Source: Bog-752 sp963799395
Lineage (GTDB): Bacteria; Actinomycetota; Thermoleophilia; UBA2241
Length of the DNA stretch: 64,000 bases
Direction: 5' to 3'
Assembly (NCBI GenBank): GCA_963799395.1
Contig: CAWCWZ010000043.1
Coordinates: 1 to 64,000 of the forward strand
The position numbers and the translations under genes were made by a program. Positions 44,349 through 53,169 of the stretch are shown piece after piece; the first letter of the stretch is position 1; each line of letters starts with the position of its first letter. The notes under the pieces are model-generated. The model saw only the letters and a program-made list of their open reading frames with translations, had not been told where the DNA came from and did no database searches.

Positions 44349-45755
44349 TTGAGCGACGAGTGGGACACCGGCACGATCGAGGTCGCCGACGAGTTCGGCC
44401 GGCGGCGCGCGCGGGAACGCACCGGCGCCGCCGCATCGTCAAAGCCGAACAAGGTCTGGGCGAGCCTCTTCCGCACCCTGGCGTGGATGGGCTCGATCGT
44501 CACTGTGGCGCTCGTCGTCCCCACGATCACCGCCCACGAGCTGCTCGTGCAGGGCGGCCTCGCGACCGCCGTCGGACGGGTGACCGGCATGGTCGGCACC
44601 TACCTGCTCATGATCACGGTGCTGCTCGTCGGCCGCATTCCGGCGGTCGAACGCGCGGTCGGCCAGGACACGCTCGTGCGCTGGCATCGCCGTCTCGGAC
44701 CCTGGGTCATCGGCCTGCTCGCCGCCCACGCCTTGTTCATCACGCTGGGCTACGCGCAGGGCGTGAAGACCGGCATGGCGCACGAGCTCTCCGTGCTCGT
44801 CTCGCACTTCCCGGGCATGCTCGGCGCCGTCGTCGGTCTCGGTCTGATCGTCCTGGCCGGCGTCACCTCGTACCGCAACGTGCGCAAGCACCTGCGCCCC
44901 GAGACCTGGTGGACGGTCCACCTGTACACGTACCTGGCGGTGGCCGTCGCCTTCTCGCACCAGCTCGCCACCGGCGCGCCGTTCCTCGGCCACCCCCTGG
45001 CGCGCGCCTACTGGATCAGCCTCTGGCTGCTGACCGCCGGCGTCGTGCTCGCCTACCGCGTCGGGCTGCCGCTCGTGCGCAGCCTCGGCCACCGGCTCAA
45101 GGTGGCCCGCGTCGAACAGGAGGCGCCCGGCGTCGTGTCGGTCGTCGTCCGTGGCCATCGCCTCGACCGCCTGCCGGTCACCGGCGGCCAGTTCATGACC
45201 TTCCGGTTCCTCCGGAGCGGCATGTGGTGGCGGGGCCATCCCTACTCGATCTCGGCGCTCCCCGGCGGCGACGAGATGAGGATCACGGTGAAGGCGTCCG
45301 GCGAGCACAGCTCGGCGCTCGCCCAGATCGAGCCGGGCACGCCGGTGGCGATCGAAGGTCCCTACGGCGCCTTCACCCACCACGCCCGCGAGACCGACCG
45401 CGTGCTGCTGGTCGGCGCCGGGGTCGGCGTGACGCCCGTGCGGGCGCTGCTCGAAGACCTGCCGCCGCACGTCGACGTGGTCGTCATCGTGCGCGCCTCC
45501 AGCGCCCGCGAGCTCATCCTGCGCGACGAGGTCAGGCGGCTCGTGGACGAGCGCCGCGGACAACTGCATGAAGTCGTCGGCTCCCGCACGCAGGCGCCGC
45601 TGGACGCCGGCTACCTGCGGCGGCTGGTGCCCGACATCGCCACCCGCGACCTCTACGTCTGCGGCCCGGGCGGCTTCATGAAGCAGCTAATCGGCCAGGC
45701 TCGCTCGCTCGGCGTGCCGGAGGGTCGCATCCATCACGAGGAATTCGCGTTCTAG
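44349..45755 (+). CDS. Ferric reductase-like flavocytochrome (FRD + FAD/NAD domains)
   Basis: 468 residues from TTG 44349. Five to six helices follow a charged N-terminus of about 35 residues: SLFRTLAWMGSIVTVALVVP, VTGMVGTYLLMITVLLVGRI, HRRLGPWVIGLLAAHALFIT, LGAVVGLGLIVLAGVTSYRN and WWTVHLYTYLAVAVAFSHQL. Several histidines (WHRRLGPW, AAHALF, VHLYTYL, SHQLA) are placed as haem ligands of the FRD/YedZ-like group. The soluble part has FMTFRFLRSGMWWRGHPYSI (FAD) and VLLVGAGVGVTPVRALLEDL plus LYVCGPGGFMKQLIGQARSL (NAD(P)H). It probably moves electrons across the membrane to an external acceptor; the next genes provide an FMN-binding protein and ApbE. Confidence 0.9.
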   Translation: MSDEWDTGTIEVADEFGRRRARERTGAAASSKPNKVWASLFRTLAWMGSIVTVALVVPTITAHELLVQGGLATAVGRVTGMVGTYLLMITVLLVGRIPAVERAVGQDTLVRWHRRLGPWVIGLLAAHALFITLGYAQGVKTGMAHELSVLVSHFPGMLGAVVGLGLIVLAGVTSYRNVRKHLRPETWWTVHLYTYLAVAVAFSHQLATGAPFLGHPLARAYWISLWLLTAGVVLAYRVGLPLVRSLGHRLKVARVEQEAPGVVSVVVRGHRLDRLPVTGGQFMTFRFLRSGMWWRGHPYSISALPGGDEMRITVKASGEHSSALAQIEPGTPVAIEGPYGAFTHHARETDRVLLVGAGVGVTPVRALLEDLPPHVDVVVIVRASSARELILRDEVRRLVDERRGQLHEVVGSRTQAPLDAGYLRRLVPDIATRDLYVCGPGGFMKQLIGQARSLGVPEGRIHHEEFAF

Positions 45756-45844
45756 AAAGGAGGCGTCGCCATGCACCCGCACACCGTAGTCGAGGCCCGG
45801 GACGCCTCTCGACCCGCCACCACGCGACGCACGGAGGGACCATC

Positions 45845-46356
45845 ATGAAGCGCTCGGCAGCAGTGCCGGCGGTGGCCATCGTCGCCACTGCCGTAGGACT
45901 CGGCGCCGTACTCGGCTACCATCCGAGCGGCGGCGCGGCCGGCCTGCCGGCTGGCCTGCAAGGTCGGCGCCACCGCCGGCGTGGGCGCCGGCGCGAGCGC
46001 CGTGGGCACCGACCAGGCGCTCGCCGGCGGGCTCGGCGACATCCAGGTCCGCGTCAGCGCCCAGAACGGCAAGATCACGAGCGTCGGCCTGGCCAGGCTC
46101 AACGTGCACGGGCCGCAGTCGGCCGCAGATCACGGGCAGCGTCATCCCGCAGCTCATCCAGGAGACCATGGCCACGAACGGCGGCCCCATCCAGGCCGTC
46201 TCCGGCGCCACCTACACGAGCCAGGCTTACGCCACCTCGCTGCAGGCCGCCCTCGACAAGATCGCCGCGACAGGAGGAGCAAATGCAACTCTCGGAACCG
46301 GTAATGGGAACGGTGGTGTCCTTGGCAATCCGGGAGGCGGCGGCAACGACGACTGA
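45845..46356 (+). CDS. FMN-binding domain protein (RnfG/NqrC-type), two frame changes
   Basis: About 170 residues. The N-terminus MKRSAAVPAVAIVATAVGLG is a signal anchor. After indels near 45965 and 46125 the FMN-binding domain reads LGDIQVRVSAQNGKITSVGL and QITGSVIPQLIQETMA, and then GGPIQAVSGATYTSQAYATS, whose SGATYTS contains the threonine that ApbE flavinylates covalently. The end GNGNGGVLGNPGGGGNDD is low-complexity. Exported and anchored, it would accept electrons from the upstream flavocytochrome. ApbE starts within its last codons (46283). Confidence 0.8.
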
Positions 46357-47302
46357 AACGGGTGACGCCGCCTCTCGGGCGATCGCCCTGCTGCACCACG
46401 TCGACCGGGTCTTCAGCACCTGGGACCCCGACAGCCCGGTGAGCCGCCTGCGGCGCGGCGAGATAGGACTCGACGCCACGCCGCCCGAGGTGGCCTGGGT
46501 GCTCGAGCTGTGCCGCCGGGCGCGGGCCGCCTCGGGCGGCTGGTTCGACCCGTGGCGCCTGCCGGGCGGCGTCGACCCGACCGGCCTCGTCAAGGGCTGG
46601 GCGGCGGAGCTCGCCCTCGCCGAGCTGCGCAAGGCCGGCGCCGCGGCCGCCATGGTGAACGCCGGCGGCGACATCGCGGTCTTCGGTGAGCCGAAGCCCG
46701 GACAACCGTGGCGCGTGGGCATCCGTCACCCCCTGGCCGCCGACCGGCTCCTCACGGTCGTCACCCTGGGCGGCCACGACCGGGCCGTGGCGACGTCGGG
46801 CCACTACGAGCGCGGGCCCCACGTGCTCGACCCGAACGACGGCGACGCCGCGCAGACCCTGCTCGCGGCGACCGTCGTGGGCCCGGACCTGGCGTTCGTC
46901 GATGCCCTGGCGACGGGCCTGTTCGCGTCGGGCGGCGAGGCCCTGGCGCGCATCGCCGGGCTGCGCGGCTACAGTGCCCTCGTCGTCGAGCGGGACGGCG
47001 CGGTGCGCGCGACGCTCGGCTTTCCGGCGGCCGGCGGCGTGCCGGCCCAGGCGGCGTGGGCCCAGGCGGCGGGGCGGCCGGGGCGTGAGGCGGGGCGCGG
47101 GCTCAGCCCGCGCCCCGCCGCCTGCCCCCACGCCCCATCTTCTGTTTCTAGGCCGCGCGCGACTGCTCGTCGCTTCTGTCGGCGACCGCCGGGTCACGCC
47201 CGAAGTCGCCCGAGCTCGCGCGGCTCGTCTGACCCGTCTCGATGTGCCCGGCGGTCTCCTGCTCGGCGGCCCGGCCACCGTAGACGGTCAGCCCGTAGAT
47301 GA
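46283..47302 (+). CDS. apbE: FAD:protein FMN transferase (ApbE)
   Basis: Adds FMN to a threonine of the upstream FMN-binding protein. ATG 46283 follows AGGAGGAGC. Typical ApbE text: EPVMGTVVSLAI, RVFSTWDPDSPVSRLRRGEI, VDPTGLVKGWAAELALAELR (the motif that binds FAD), MVNAGGDIAVFGEP and DRAVATSGHYERGPHVLDPN, and then ATVVGPDLAFVDALATGLFA. Homology ends around 47050; the final 80 or so residues (AAGRPGREAGRGLSPRP on) read through a hairpin and overlap the convergent gene, so the true stop is probably a TGA near 47087 hidden by an indel. It is last in the three-gene electron-transfer set. Confidence 0.88.
   Translation: MQLSEPVMGTVVSLAIREAAATTTETGDAASRAIALLHHVDRVFSTWDPDSPVSRLRRGEIGLDATPPEVAWVLELCRRARAASGGWFDPWRLPGGVDPTGLVKGWAAELALAELRKAGAAAAMVNAGGDIAVFGEPKPGQPWRVGIRHPLAADRLLTVVTLGGHDRAVATSGHYERGPHVLDPNDGDAAQTLLAATVVGPDLAFVDALATGLFASGGEALARIAGLRGYSALVVERDGAVRATLGFPAAGGVPAQAAWAQAAGRPGREAGRGLSPRPAACPHAPSSVSRPRATARRFCRRPPGHARSRPSSRGSSDPSRCARRSPARRPGHRRRSARR
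47089..47119 (+). terminator. apbE terminator hairpin with T-rich tail
   Basis: GGCGGGGCGCGGGCT (47089-47103) pairs with 47105-47119 (minimal loop), followed 20 bases later by CTTCTGTTTCT. A good Rho-independent terminator by position, beyond the expected ApbE end. Confidence 0.65.
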
Positions 47303-47645
47303 CCAGGATGTCGATCGCCATGATCATCAGCGACCACAACGGATACGCCTGGGCGAACATCAGCTGCGCGACCGCGTTCAGACCGGCGACGCCGATGCCC
47401 AGCCAGCGGGCCCAGCCGCGGCCGCTGGCGACCGCGAAGCCCGAGACGACGGCGGCGACGCCGAGACCGAAGACGATCCAGCCCCAGGTCTTCAGGTCGC
47501 TGAAGACATAGACCGCGCTGGACGAGAAGAACCGGGACCGGTACACGGCGACGAGGCCGTCGATGATGGCGAAGGCGCCACCGATGACGAGCACCGCTAC
47601 CGAGAAGGCGATCCAGCCCTCCCCTCTGTGAGTACGTGCATCCAT
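47148..47645 (-). CDS. DUF7144-like membrane protein
   Basis: 165 residues. Four helices: GWIAFSVAVLVIGGAFAIID (about 10-30), TWGWIVFGLGVAAVVSGFAV (about 53-73), ARWLGIGVAGLNAVAQLMFA (about 79-98) and PLWSLMIMAIDILVIYGLTV (about 102-122). The WGW...ARW...PlWs...aiDi pattern is typical of the DUF7144 family of small actinobacterial membrane proteins; no function known. The C-terminus is a polar tail (ETGQTSRASSGDFGRDPAVA). AAGGAG precedes ATG 47645. Confidence 0.8.
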   Translation of the reverse strand: MDARTHRGEGWIAFSVAVLVIGGAFAIIDGLVAVYRSRFFSSSAVYVFSDLKTWGWIVFGLGVAAVVSGFAVASGRGWARWLGIGVAGLNAVAQLMFAQAYPLWSLMIMAIDILVIYGLTVYGGRAAEQETAGHIETGQTSRASSGDFGRDPAVADRSDEQSRAA

Positions 47646-47828
47646 GAAGGACTCCTTGGCTCGCACGTTATTGGTGGGATGCTGGCAATAGTGCCCCCAA
47701 ACACACAGAACAAACGGATTGAGCACTCGGCGGCCCGCGATCCGCCGCGGGCCCACACCGGGGCGGCGGCTGTCTTATGATGAGCCGATTCATGACGAGC
47801 CGATGGCCGATCGCAGGAGGAGCGCGAG

Positions 47829-48329
47829 TTGGAACGCAAGGTTCACGGCGCCCAGAACATCAGCCGCATGTGCCTGGTCTGCGGGGCCGAGAACCCCAGC
47901 GGCCTGCACGGCTGCTTCTACGAGCTCGAGGACGGCGAGCTGCTCGGCGTCTTTCGGCCGGGCGAGCAGCATCAGAGCTACCCCGGCCGCCTGCACGGCG
48001 GCATCTCCGCGGCTGCCCTGGACGAGACGATCGGCCGGGCGATCACGATCGCCCACCCGGGCATCTGGGGCGTCACCGCCGAGCTGACGGTGCGCTTTCG
48101 CAAGCCTCTGCCGCTCGACCGCGAGATCAGGGCGATCGGCCGCATCACGCGCGACACGCCGCGACTGTTCGAAGGCACCGGCGAGATCGTCCTCGAGGGC
48201 GGCGTCGTGGCCGTCGAGGCGCGCGGCAAGTACATGAAGATGCCGCTCGACGAGATCACCGACGGCGACTTCGACAAGCGTAACTGGTTCGCCGACCCGC
48301 GGCGGCCGCCCGGGGCCGTCGAGCTGTAG
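47829..48329 (+). CDS. Hotdog-fold thioesterase (PaaI/4HBT-like)
   Basis: 166 residues from TTG 47829, preceded by AGGAGG. It has the motif MCLVCGAENPSGLHGCFYEL, then SYPGRLHGGISAAALDETIG (catalytic His and Asp/Glu region) and LTVRFRKPLPLDREIRAIGR, the typical PaaI-type pattern of acyl-CoA thioesterases. The N-terminal Cys-x2-Cys is a frequent feature of uncharacterised members. Substrate unknown. The gene faces the DUF7144 gene divergently. Confidence 0.88.
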   Translation: MERKVHGAQNISRMCLVCGAENPSGLHGCFYELEDGELLGVFRPGEQHQSYPGRLHGGISAAALDETIGRAITIAHPGIWGVTAELTVRFRKPLPLDREIRAIGRITRDTPRLFEGTGEIVLEGGVVAVEARGKYMKMPLDEITDGDFDKRNWFADPRRPPGAVEL

Positions 48330-48400
48330 GAACAGAGCTCACAGGGAAGGTCGGCCCGACGCGAGCGGGTCTTGCCCCAGGAGACTCCGACGAGCATATA

Positions 48401-48428
48401 TTGTCAGAGACTCACTATGCATTATACT
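48401..48428 (+). promoter_or_regulatory. MarR-ABC exporter promoter
   Basis: TTGTCA (48401-48406) is 16 bases from TATACT (48423-48428). This region is unusually A/T-rich. Direct ACTCACT repeats (48410 and 48427) flank the -10 and could bind the MarR product. The start codon is at 48467. Confidence 0.6.
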
Positions 48429-48466
48429 CACTTCAGTCCAGACTCAGTACATCGCAAGGAGCGACC

Positions 48467-48970
48467 ATGACGGCGACCGCCGACGAGCGAGATCCCGGCC
48501 TCGCGACCACCGACCTCATCGCCCAGCTCGCTGAGCTGCTGGCCTGCACGTCGTGGCGTCTGCGCCGCGCCTCGCGACGCGAGCTCGAACCTCTCGGCCT
48601 GACCTTCGGTCAGGCCCGCGTGCTGCGACTGCTCGCACGAGCCGGCGCGCCCCTGCGCATCGGCGAGCTCGCCGGCCGCCTCGAGGTCGTGCCGCGTTCG
48701 GCTACGTCCATGGTCGACGCCCTCGAAGCGGCCGGGCTCGTTGACCGGACACCCGACCCCCTCGACCGCAGGTCGATCCTGGTCGGCCTCACCGGCGCGG
48801 GCGACGATCTGCTCGCGCGCCTCGGCCGCGCCCGCAGGGCCAGCGCCGAGTCGCTCTTCGCGCGCCTCGACCGGCCCCAGGCCGAGCAGCTCCGCGACCT
48901 GCTCGCCGCGCTGCTGGAACGCGAGCCGGCGCCGACCGGCGCCCCGCCCGCGGACGGAGCGCCCTCATGA
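48467..48970 (+). CDS. MarR-family transcriptional regulator
   Basis: 167 residues; ATG 48467 follows AAGGAG. The winged helix is clear: GLTFGQARVLRLLARAGAPL, LAGRLEVVPRSATSMVDALE and GLVDRTPDPLDRRSILVGLT (wing). Its stop overlaps the ABC exporter start (ATGA), so the two are coupled. Likely a repressor of that operon induced by a transported compound. Confidence 0.92.
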   Translation: MTATADERDPGLATTDLIAQLAELLACTSWRLRRASRRELEPLGLTFGQARVLRLLARAGAPLRIGELAGRLEVVPRSATSMVDALEAAGLVDRTPDPLDRRSILVGLTGAGDDLLARLGRARRASAESLFARLDRPQAEQLRDLLAALLEREPAPTGAPPADGAPS

Positions 48971-50871
48971 TCGGTCCCGGCGGGTTCGGGGCGCTGCGTT
49001 CACTGCGCCGTGGTGGCGAGGCGATCAAGGGCGCCAACGTGCCCAAGGGAACGACGCGACGTATCCTGACCTTCGTCGCCCCGTACAAGTGGCCCCTGGC
49101 GCTGTTCCTCGTGCTCGTCGTGATCGACGCCGTGGTGAGCGCCGCCAACCCACTCATCTACCGCGAGATCATCGACCGCGGCATCATCCCCGGCGACGTC
49201 CGGCTGGTCGTTCTGCTCGCGTTGCTCGTCGCCGGCATCTCCATCGCCGACGCCGGCCTGTCCCTCATCGAGCGCTTCATCAGCGCCCGGGTCGGCGAGG
49301 GGCTCATCTACGACATGCGCACGCGGGTGTTCGACCATGTGCAACGCATGCCGCTGGCCTTCTTCACCCGCACCCAGACCGGCGCCCTGGTGAGCCGCCT
49401 GAACAACGACGTGATCGGCGCCCAGGAGGCCTTCACCGACGTGCTGTCGAGCGTGATCGGCAACCTCATCAGCGTCGGCATCGTGCTGGTCATCATGTTC
49501 CTGCTGTCGTGGCAGCTCACGCTCGCCGCACTCCTTATGCTGCCGGTGTTCATGCTGCCGGCCCACTGGCTGGGGCGGCGACTGCAGGCGATCACCCGCG
49601 AGCGCTACGAGCTCACCGCCGAGATGAACAACGGTATGGTCGAGCGCTTCAACGTGGCCGGGGCGCTGCTTGTCAAGCTCTTCGGCCACCCCCACGCCGA
49701 GAGCGCCGCCTTCAGTGAGAAGGCGGCACGGGTGCGCGACATCGACGTCGTGCAGGCCATCTACGGGCGCTTCTTCTTCGTCGCCCTGATGCTCACGGCG
49801 GCGCTCGCCACGGCGCTCGTGTACGGCTGGGGCGGCGCGCTCGCCGCCCGGCATGCGCTCGACGTCGGCACGGTCGTCGCCCTCGTCGCCTATCTGAACC
49901 GCCTCTACGGCCCGCTCACGGCGATCTCCAACGTCAACGTCGACCTCATGACGGCGCTGGTGTCGTTCGACCGCGTCTTCGAGGTGCTCGACCTGCCGCC
50001 CATGGTGACCGAAAAGCCCAACGCCACGGCCGTGCCGCGAGGCCCGGCGAGGCTCGAGTTCGACCACGTCGGCTTTGCCTACCCGACGAGCAGCGAGGTC
50101 TCGCTGGCCTCGCTCGAGTCGGTCGCCGTGCTGAACGACACACCGGGACAGACCGTGCTGCGCGACGTCAGCTTCACGGCCGAGCCCGGCCAGCTCGTCG
50201 CCCTCGTGGGACCGTCGGGCGCCGGCAAGACGACCGTGAGCCAGCTCGTGCCGCGCCTCTACGACGTGCGCGCCGGCGCCGTGCGCATCGACGGCATCGA
50301 CGTGCGTGAGGCGAGCTTCGAGTCACTGCGCCAGTCGATCGGCATGGTCACCCAGGACGTCCATCTCTTTCACGACACGATCCGCGCCAACCTGCTCTAC
50401 GCCAAGCCCGACGCGGACGACGACGAGATCGCCGAGGTCCTGCGGGCGGCCCAGATCCTGCCGCTCGTCGAGTCGCTGCCCGACGGCCTCGATACCGTCG
50501 TCGGCGACCGCGGCTACCGCCTGTCGGGCGGCGAGAAGCAGCGCATCGCCATCGCCCGGCTGCTGCTGAAGGCGCCCGACATCGTGGTGCTCGACGAGGC
50601 CACCGCGCATCTCGACTCGGAGTCCGAGGTCGCCCTGCAGCGCGCGCTCAAGGCGGCCCTCGCCGGTCGCACCTCGCTCGTGATCGCCCACCGCCTGTCG
50701 ACCGTGCGCGACGCCGACCAGATCCTGGTGCTCTCCGGCGGCCGCATCGTCGAGCGCGGCCGCCACGACGAGCTGCTGGCCGGCGGCGGCCTGTACGCCG
50801 AGCTGCACCGCACGCAGTTCCGCACTCCCGCCGCGACCGACGCCGCCGAGCTCGGCGCGCAGGCGAGCTGA
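48967..50871 (+). CDS. ABC exporter, half-transporter (TM + ATPase)
   Basis: 634 residues: six helices (residues about 35-330, with PYKWPLALFLVLVVIDAVVS and FFVALMLTAALATALVYGWG) are followed by an ATPase domain with LVALVGPSGAGKTTVSQLVP (Walker A), YRLSGGEKQRIAIARLLLKA (signature) and DIVVLDEATAHLDSESE (Walker B), VIAHRLSTVRDADQILVLSG (H-loop). A homodimeric lipid/drug exporter of the MsbA/BmrA type is likely. Between the TM and ATPase domains a short extra loop (SSEVSLASLESVAVLND) is present. Coupled to the upstream MarR gene. Confidence 0.93.
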   Translation: MIGPGGFGALRSLRRGGEAIKGANVPKGTTRRILTFVAPYKWPLALFLVLVVIDAVVSAANPLIYREIIDRGIIPGDVRLVVLLALLVAGISIADAGLSLIERFISARVGEGLIYDMRTRVFDHVQRMPLAFFTRTQTGALVSRLNNDVIGAQEAFTDVLSSVIGNLISVGIVLVIMFLLSWQLTLAALLMLPVFMLPAHWLGRRLQAITRERYELTAEMNNGMVERFNVAGALLVKLFGHPHAESAAFSEKAARVRDIDVVQAIYGRFFFVALMLTAALATALVYGWGGALAARHALDVGTVVALVAYLNRLYGPLTAISNVNVDLMTALVSFDRVFEVLDLPPMVTEKPNATAVPRGPARLEFDHVGFAYPTSSEVSLASLESVAVLNDTPGQTVLRDVSFTAEPGQLVALVGPSGAGKTTVSQLVPRLYDVRAGAVRIDGIDVREASFESLRQSIGMVTQDVHLFHDTIRANLLYAKPDADDDEIAEVLRAAQILPLVESLPDGLDTVVGDRGYRLSGGEKQRIAIARLLLKAPDIVVLDEATAHLDSESEVALQRALKAALAGRTSLVIAHRLSTVRDADQILVLSGGRIVERGRHDELLAGGGLYAELHRTQFRTPAATDAAELGAQAS

Positions 50872-50878
50872 GAAGCGC

Positions 50879-50927
50879 GCCGGGGGGCGGCGGGCGGCGG
50901 CTGCGAGGCCGCCCGCCGCCCCCCGGC
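50879..50927. terminator. 20-bp bidirectional hairpin between convergent genes
   Basis: GCCGGGGGGCGGCGGGCGGC (50879-50898) pairs exactly with 50908-50927 around a 9-base loop. It starts seven bases past the ABC stop and reaches the stop codon of the convergent aminopeptidase gene. Confidence 0.85.
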
Positions 50928-52171
50928 TAGATCTCCCAGTTCTCCCCGACCAGGACCGGTACGTCGTCGCCGCCGGCCGTCACGCCCGACACCGTCACCT
51001 CGGGTCCGCCGATCATGACGTCCTCGTGGACGACGGACTGGTTCACGCCGCGCGCCTCGAGGGCGGCGTCGTCGGCAGGCAGCCCCTCAGGGAACGAGTC
51101 GTGGATGGCGGCGCCCCAGGCGATATGGCAGGCGGCGTTCTCGTCGAGCAGCGTCTCCTTGAAGACGACCCCGAGCCGCCCGACCCGCGACGACGAGTCG
51201 ACCAGCGCCACCTCGCCGAGGCGGCGGGCGCCGCGGTCCTCGTCGAGACTGGCGCGCACCGCCGCCGCGTTCGAGTCGGCCGTGACGTCGACCACGCGGC
51301 CGTCGGTGAAGCGCAGCACGAGACCCGAAACGAGCACGCCGTTCACCGTGACCGGGCGAGTGGCGACGGCGGTGCCGGTCACGCCTCTGAAGTCGGGCGT
51401 GACGTAGATCTCCTCGCTCGGCAGGTTGCAGAGAAAACGGCGACCCCAGCTCGTCGTGAGCCAGGCGGGCTGCCAGCGTGCGTCACGGTGCAGCGGCACG
51501 AACAGGTCGGTGCCGCCGCCCCGAAAGCGCAGGGCGGCGAACGCCGCCCGGTCGAGCCTCGCGGCCCGCGAGGCGAGCTCGTCGCGGCGGGCGTCCCAGG
51601 CGGCGATCGGGTCAGGCTCGTCCAAGCGCACGGCATGGCGCAGGTCGCGCCAGAGCCGCGCGACGTCGGGCTCGCCGTAGACACGCCGAGCCCAGGCCGC
51701 GGTCGGGCACGGGCACAGGCTCCAGTTGATGCGCGCCTCGATCGTGCGATAGGCCGGCAGGAAGACCGCGGTCTGCAACGCCGTCGCGCGCTCCGCCGGA
51801 ACACCGGCGAACGGGTCGTCGATGGGGTCGCCGAGGGTCCTGATGCGCGCCCACCGTTCGTCGATCACGGTCTGGAACATGGCCGCATACCAGTCGGGGA
51901 TCGCGGCGGCGAGGGTGTCAGTCGGGGCGCCGGCGGCCTGCGCGGCCAGCACGCGGTCGTCGAAATAGAAGGTCGCGGCCAGGCTCGCGCCGTGGGCGTA
52001 GGCGCGCTCGGCCAGAGCGGCGATCAGGTCGGCGTGTTCGACGTCGCCGGTGATCAGCACCTTCTGCCCCGGCTCGACGTTCGCGCCGCAGCGCAGGATG
52101 AGGTCGGCGTAGCGCCGCAGATCGGCGCCGTCGATGCCGTGCCCAAGAGACGCGTCCGCTGCCTGAGTCAT
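50927..52171 (-). CDS. M29-family aminopeptidase (AmpS/AmpII-like)
   Basis: 414 residues. Metal-binding residues are those of the M29 (aminopeptidase T) family: LPSEEIYVTPDF (Glu), VFKETLLDENAACHIAWG (Glu, Asp, His) and NQSVVHEDVMIGGPEVTVSG (His, Asp), near residues 250, 340 and 390. The N-terminal domain (YADLILRCGANVEPGQKVLI) is standard. Broad-specificity removal of N-terminal amino acids in the cytosol. The terminator hairpin overlaps its stop. Confidence 0.93.
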   Translation of the reverse strand: MTQAADASLGHGIDGADLRRYADLILRCGANVEPGQKVLITGDVEHADLIAALAERAYAHGASLAATFYFDDRVLAAQAAGAPTDTLAAAIPDWYAAMFQTVIDERWARIRTLGDPIDDPFAGVPAERATALQTAVFLPAYRTIEARINWSLCPCPTAAWARRVYGEPDVARLWRDLRHAVRLDEPDPIAAWDARRDELASRAARLDRAAFAALRFRGGGTDLFVPLHRDARWQPAWLTTSWGRRFLCNLPSEEIYVTPDFRGVTGTAVATRPVTVNGVLVSGLVLRFTDGRVVDVTADSNAAAVRASLDEDRGARRLGEVALVDSSSRVGRLGVVFKETLLDENAACHIAWGAAIHDSFPEGLPADDAALEARGVNQSVVHEDVMIGGPEVTVSGVTAGGDDVPVLVGENWEI

Positions 52172-52398
52172 GTGCTCCCCGTCTGCCGTGCCGGCCGCTA
52201 CCCGGCGTTGTCCGATGCCGCTCGTATCCGGCCCACGATATCACCGCGCGAGGCCGCGCTCCGTTTCCGTCCCGCCGGCGGGCCCGCGACGATCGCCGAC
52301 TGAGACCCGCCGCCCGGCGGGTACAGTCCAGCGGTAGAGAGCCGCCGCCGCGAGAGAGCGCCGGCCAGTCTCCTGCCACTCGAGTCCGGGAGGTCGCC

Positions 52399-53094
52399 AT
52401 GAACATCGGTATCATCGGGTCGGGCACGGTCGCCCAGACATTGGGTGAGCGGCTGCTGACGGTCGGTCAGGCGGTCATGATCAGCGCCCGCGACTTAGAC
52501 GCGCCGAAGGATCTCGGTCCGCGCGGCGTGATCCCGGCCGCCAGCGTGTGGGCCACGACCAACTTCGATCAGGGGCGCGAGGCGGCGGCGGGCGGCTTCG
52601 CCGACGCCGCCGCCTTCGGCGAGCTCCTCATCAACGCCACGGCGGGAGCGGCCTCGCTCGACGCCCTCGGCGCCGCCGATCCGGCCGACATCGAGGGCAA
52701 GATCCTCGTCGACCTCTCCAACCCGCTCGACTTCTCGCACGGCATGCCGCCGGGCCTTGCGTTCAGCAACTACGACTCGCTCGGCGAGCGCATCCAGACC
52801 GCCTACCCCAAGGCCCGTGTCGTCAAGACCCTGAACACGATGAACGTCGCGGTGATGGTCGATCCCGGCCGGCTCGGCGAGGAGACCGACGTGTTCGTCG
52901 CCGGCAACGACGCCGCCGCCAAGGCCTGGGTAGCGGAGAACGTGCTCAAGGGATGGCTGGGCTGGAGCCGGGTCGTCGACCTGGGCAACATCACCGCCTC
53001 GCGCGGCCTGGAGATGTACCTGCCGCTGTGGCTGCGGCTGCTCGGCGTGACCGGCACGGCGCTGCTCAACGTCAGGGTGGTCGTCGCTCGCTGA
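52399..53094 (+). CDS. NADPH-dependent F420 reductase-like NAD(P)-binding protein
   Basis: 231 residues. The Rossmann motif MNIGIIGSGTVAQTLGERLL is followed by VMISARDLDAPKDLG, LLINATAGAASLDALGAADP, KILVDLSNPLDFSHG and FVAGNDAAAKAWVAENVLKG, as in the NADP oxidoreductase/F420-dependent (PF03807) group. Homologues in genomes without F420 use other substrates, and none can be named here. A stretch of about 225 bases (52172-52398) upstream has no gene. Confidence 0.85.
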   Translation: MNIGIIGSGTVAQTLGERLLTVGQAVMISARDLDAPKDLGPRGVIPAASVWATTNFDQGREAAAGGFADAAAFGELLINATAGAASLDALGAADPADIEGKILVDLSNPLDFSHGMPPGLAFSNYDSLGERIQTAYPKARVVKTLNTMNVAVMVDPGRLGEETDVFVAGNDAAAKAWVAENVLKGWLGWSRVVDLGNITASRGLEMYLPLWLRLLGVTGTALLNVRVVVAR

Positions 53095-53169
53095 CCCGGC
53101 ATCGGCCGCCCTGCGGACGGTGCGACCGGCAGTCCGCCGAGGCACTACGGCCGGGACCGCCGGTCAGCG

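Noticed and set aside
47060..47302. The last 80 codons of apbE as a genuine C-terminal extension.
   Set aside because: They read through a terminator and the convergent DUF7144 gene, are Arg/Pro/Ser-rich and have no family match.
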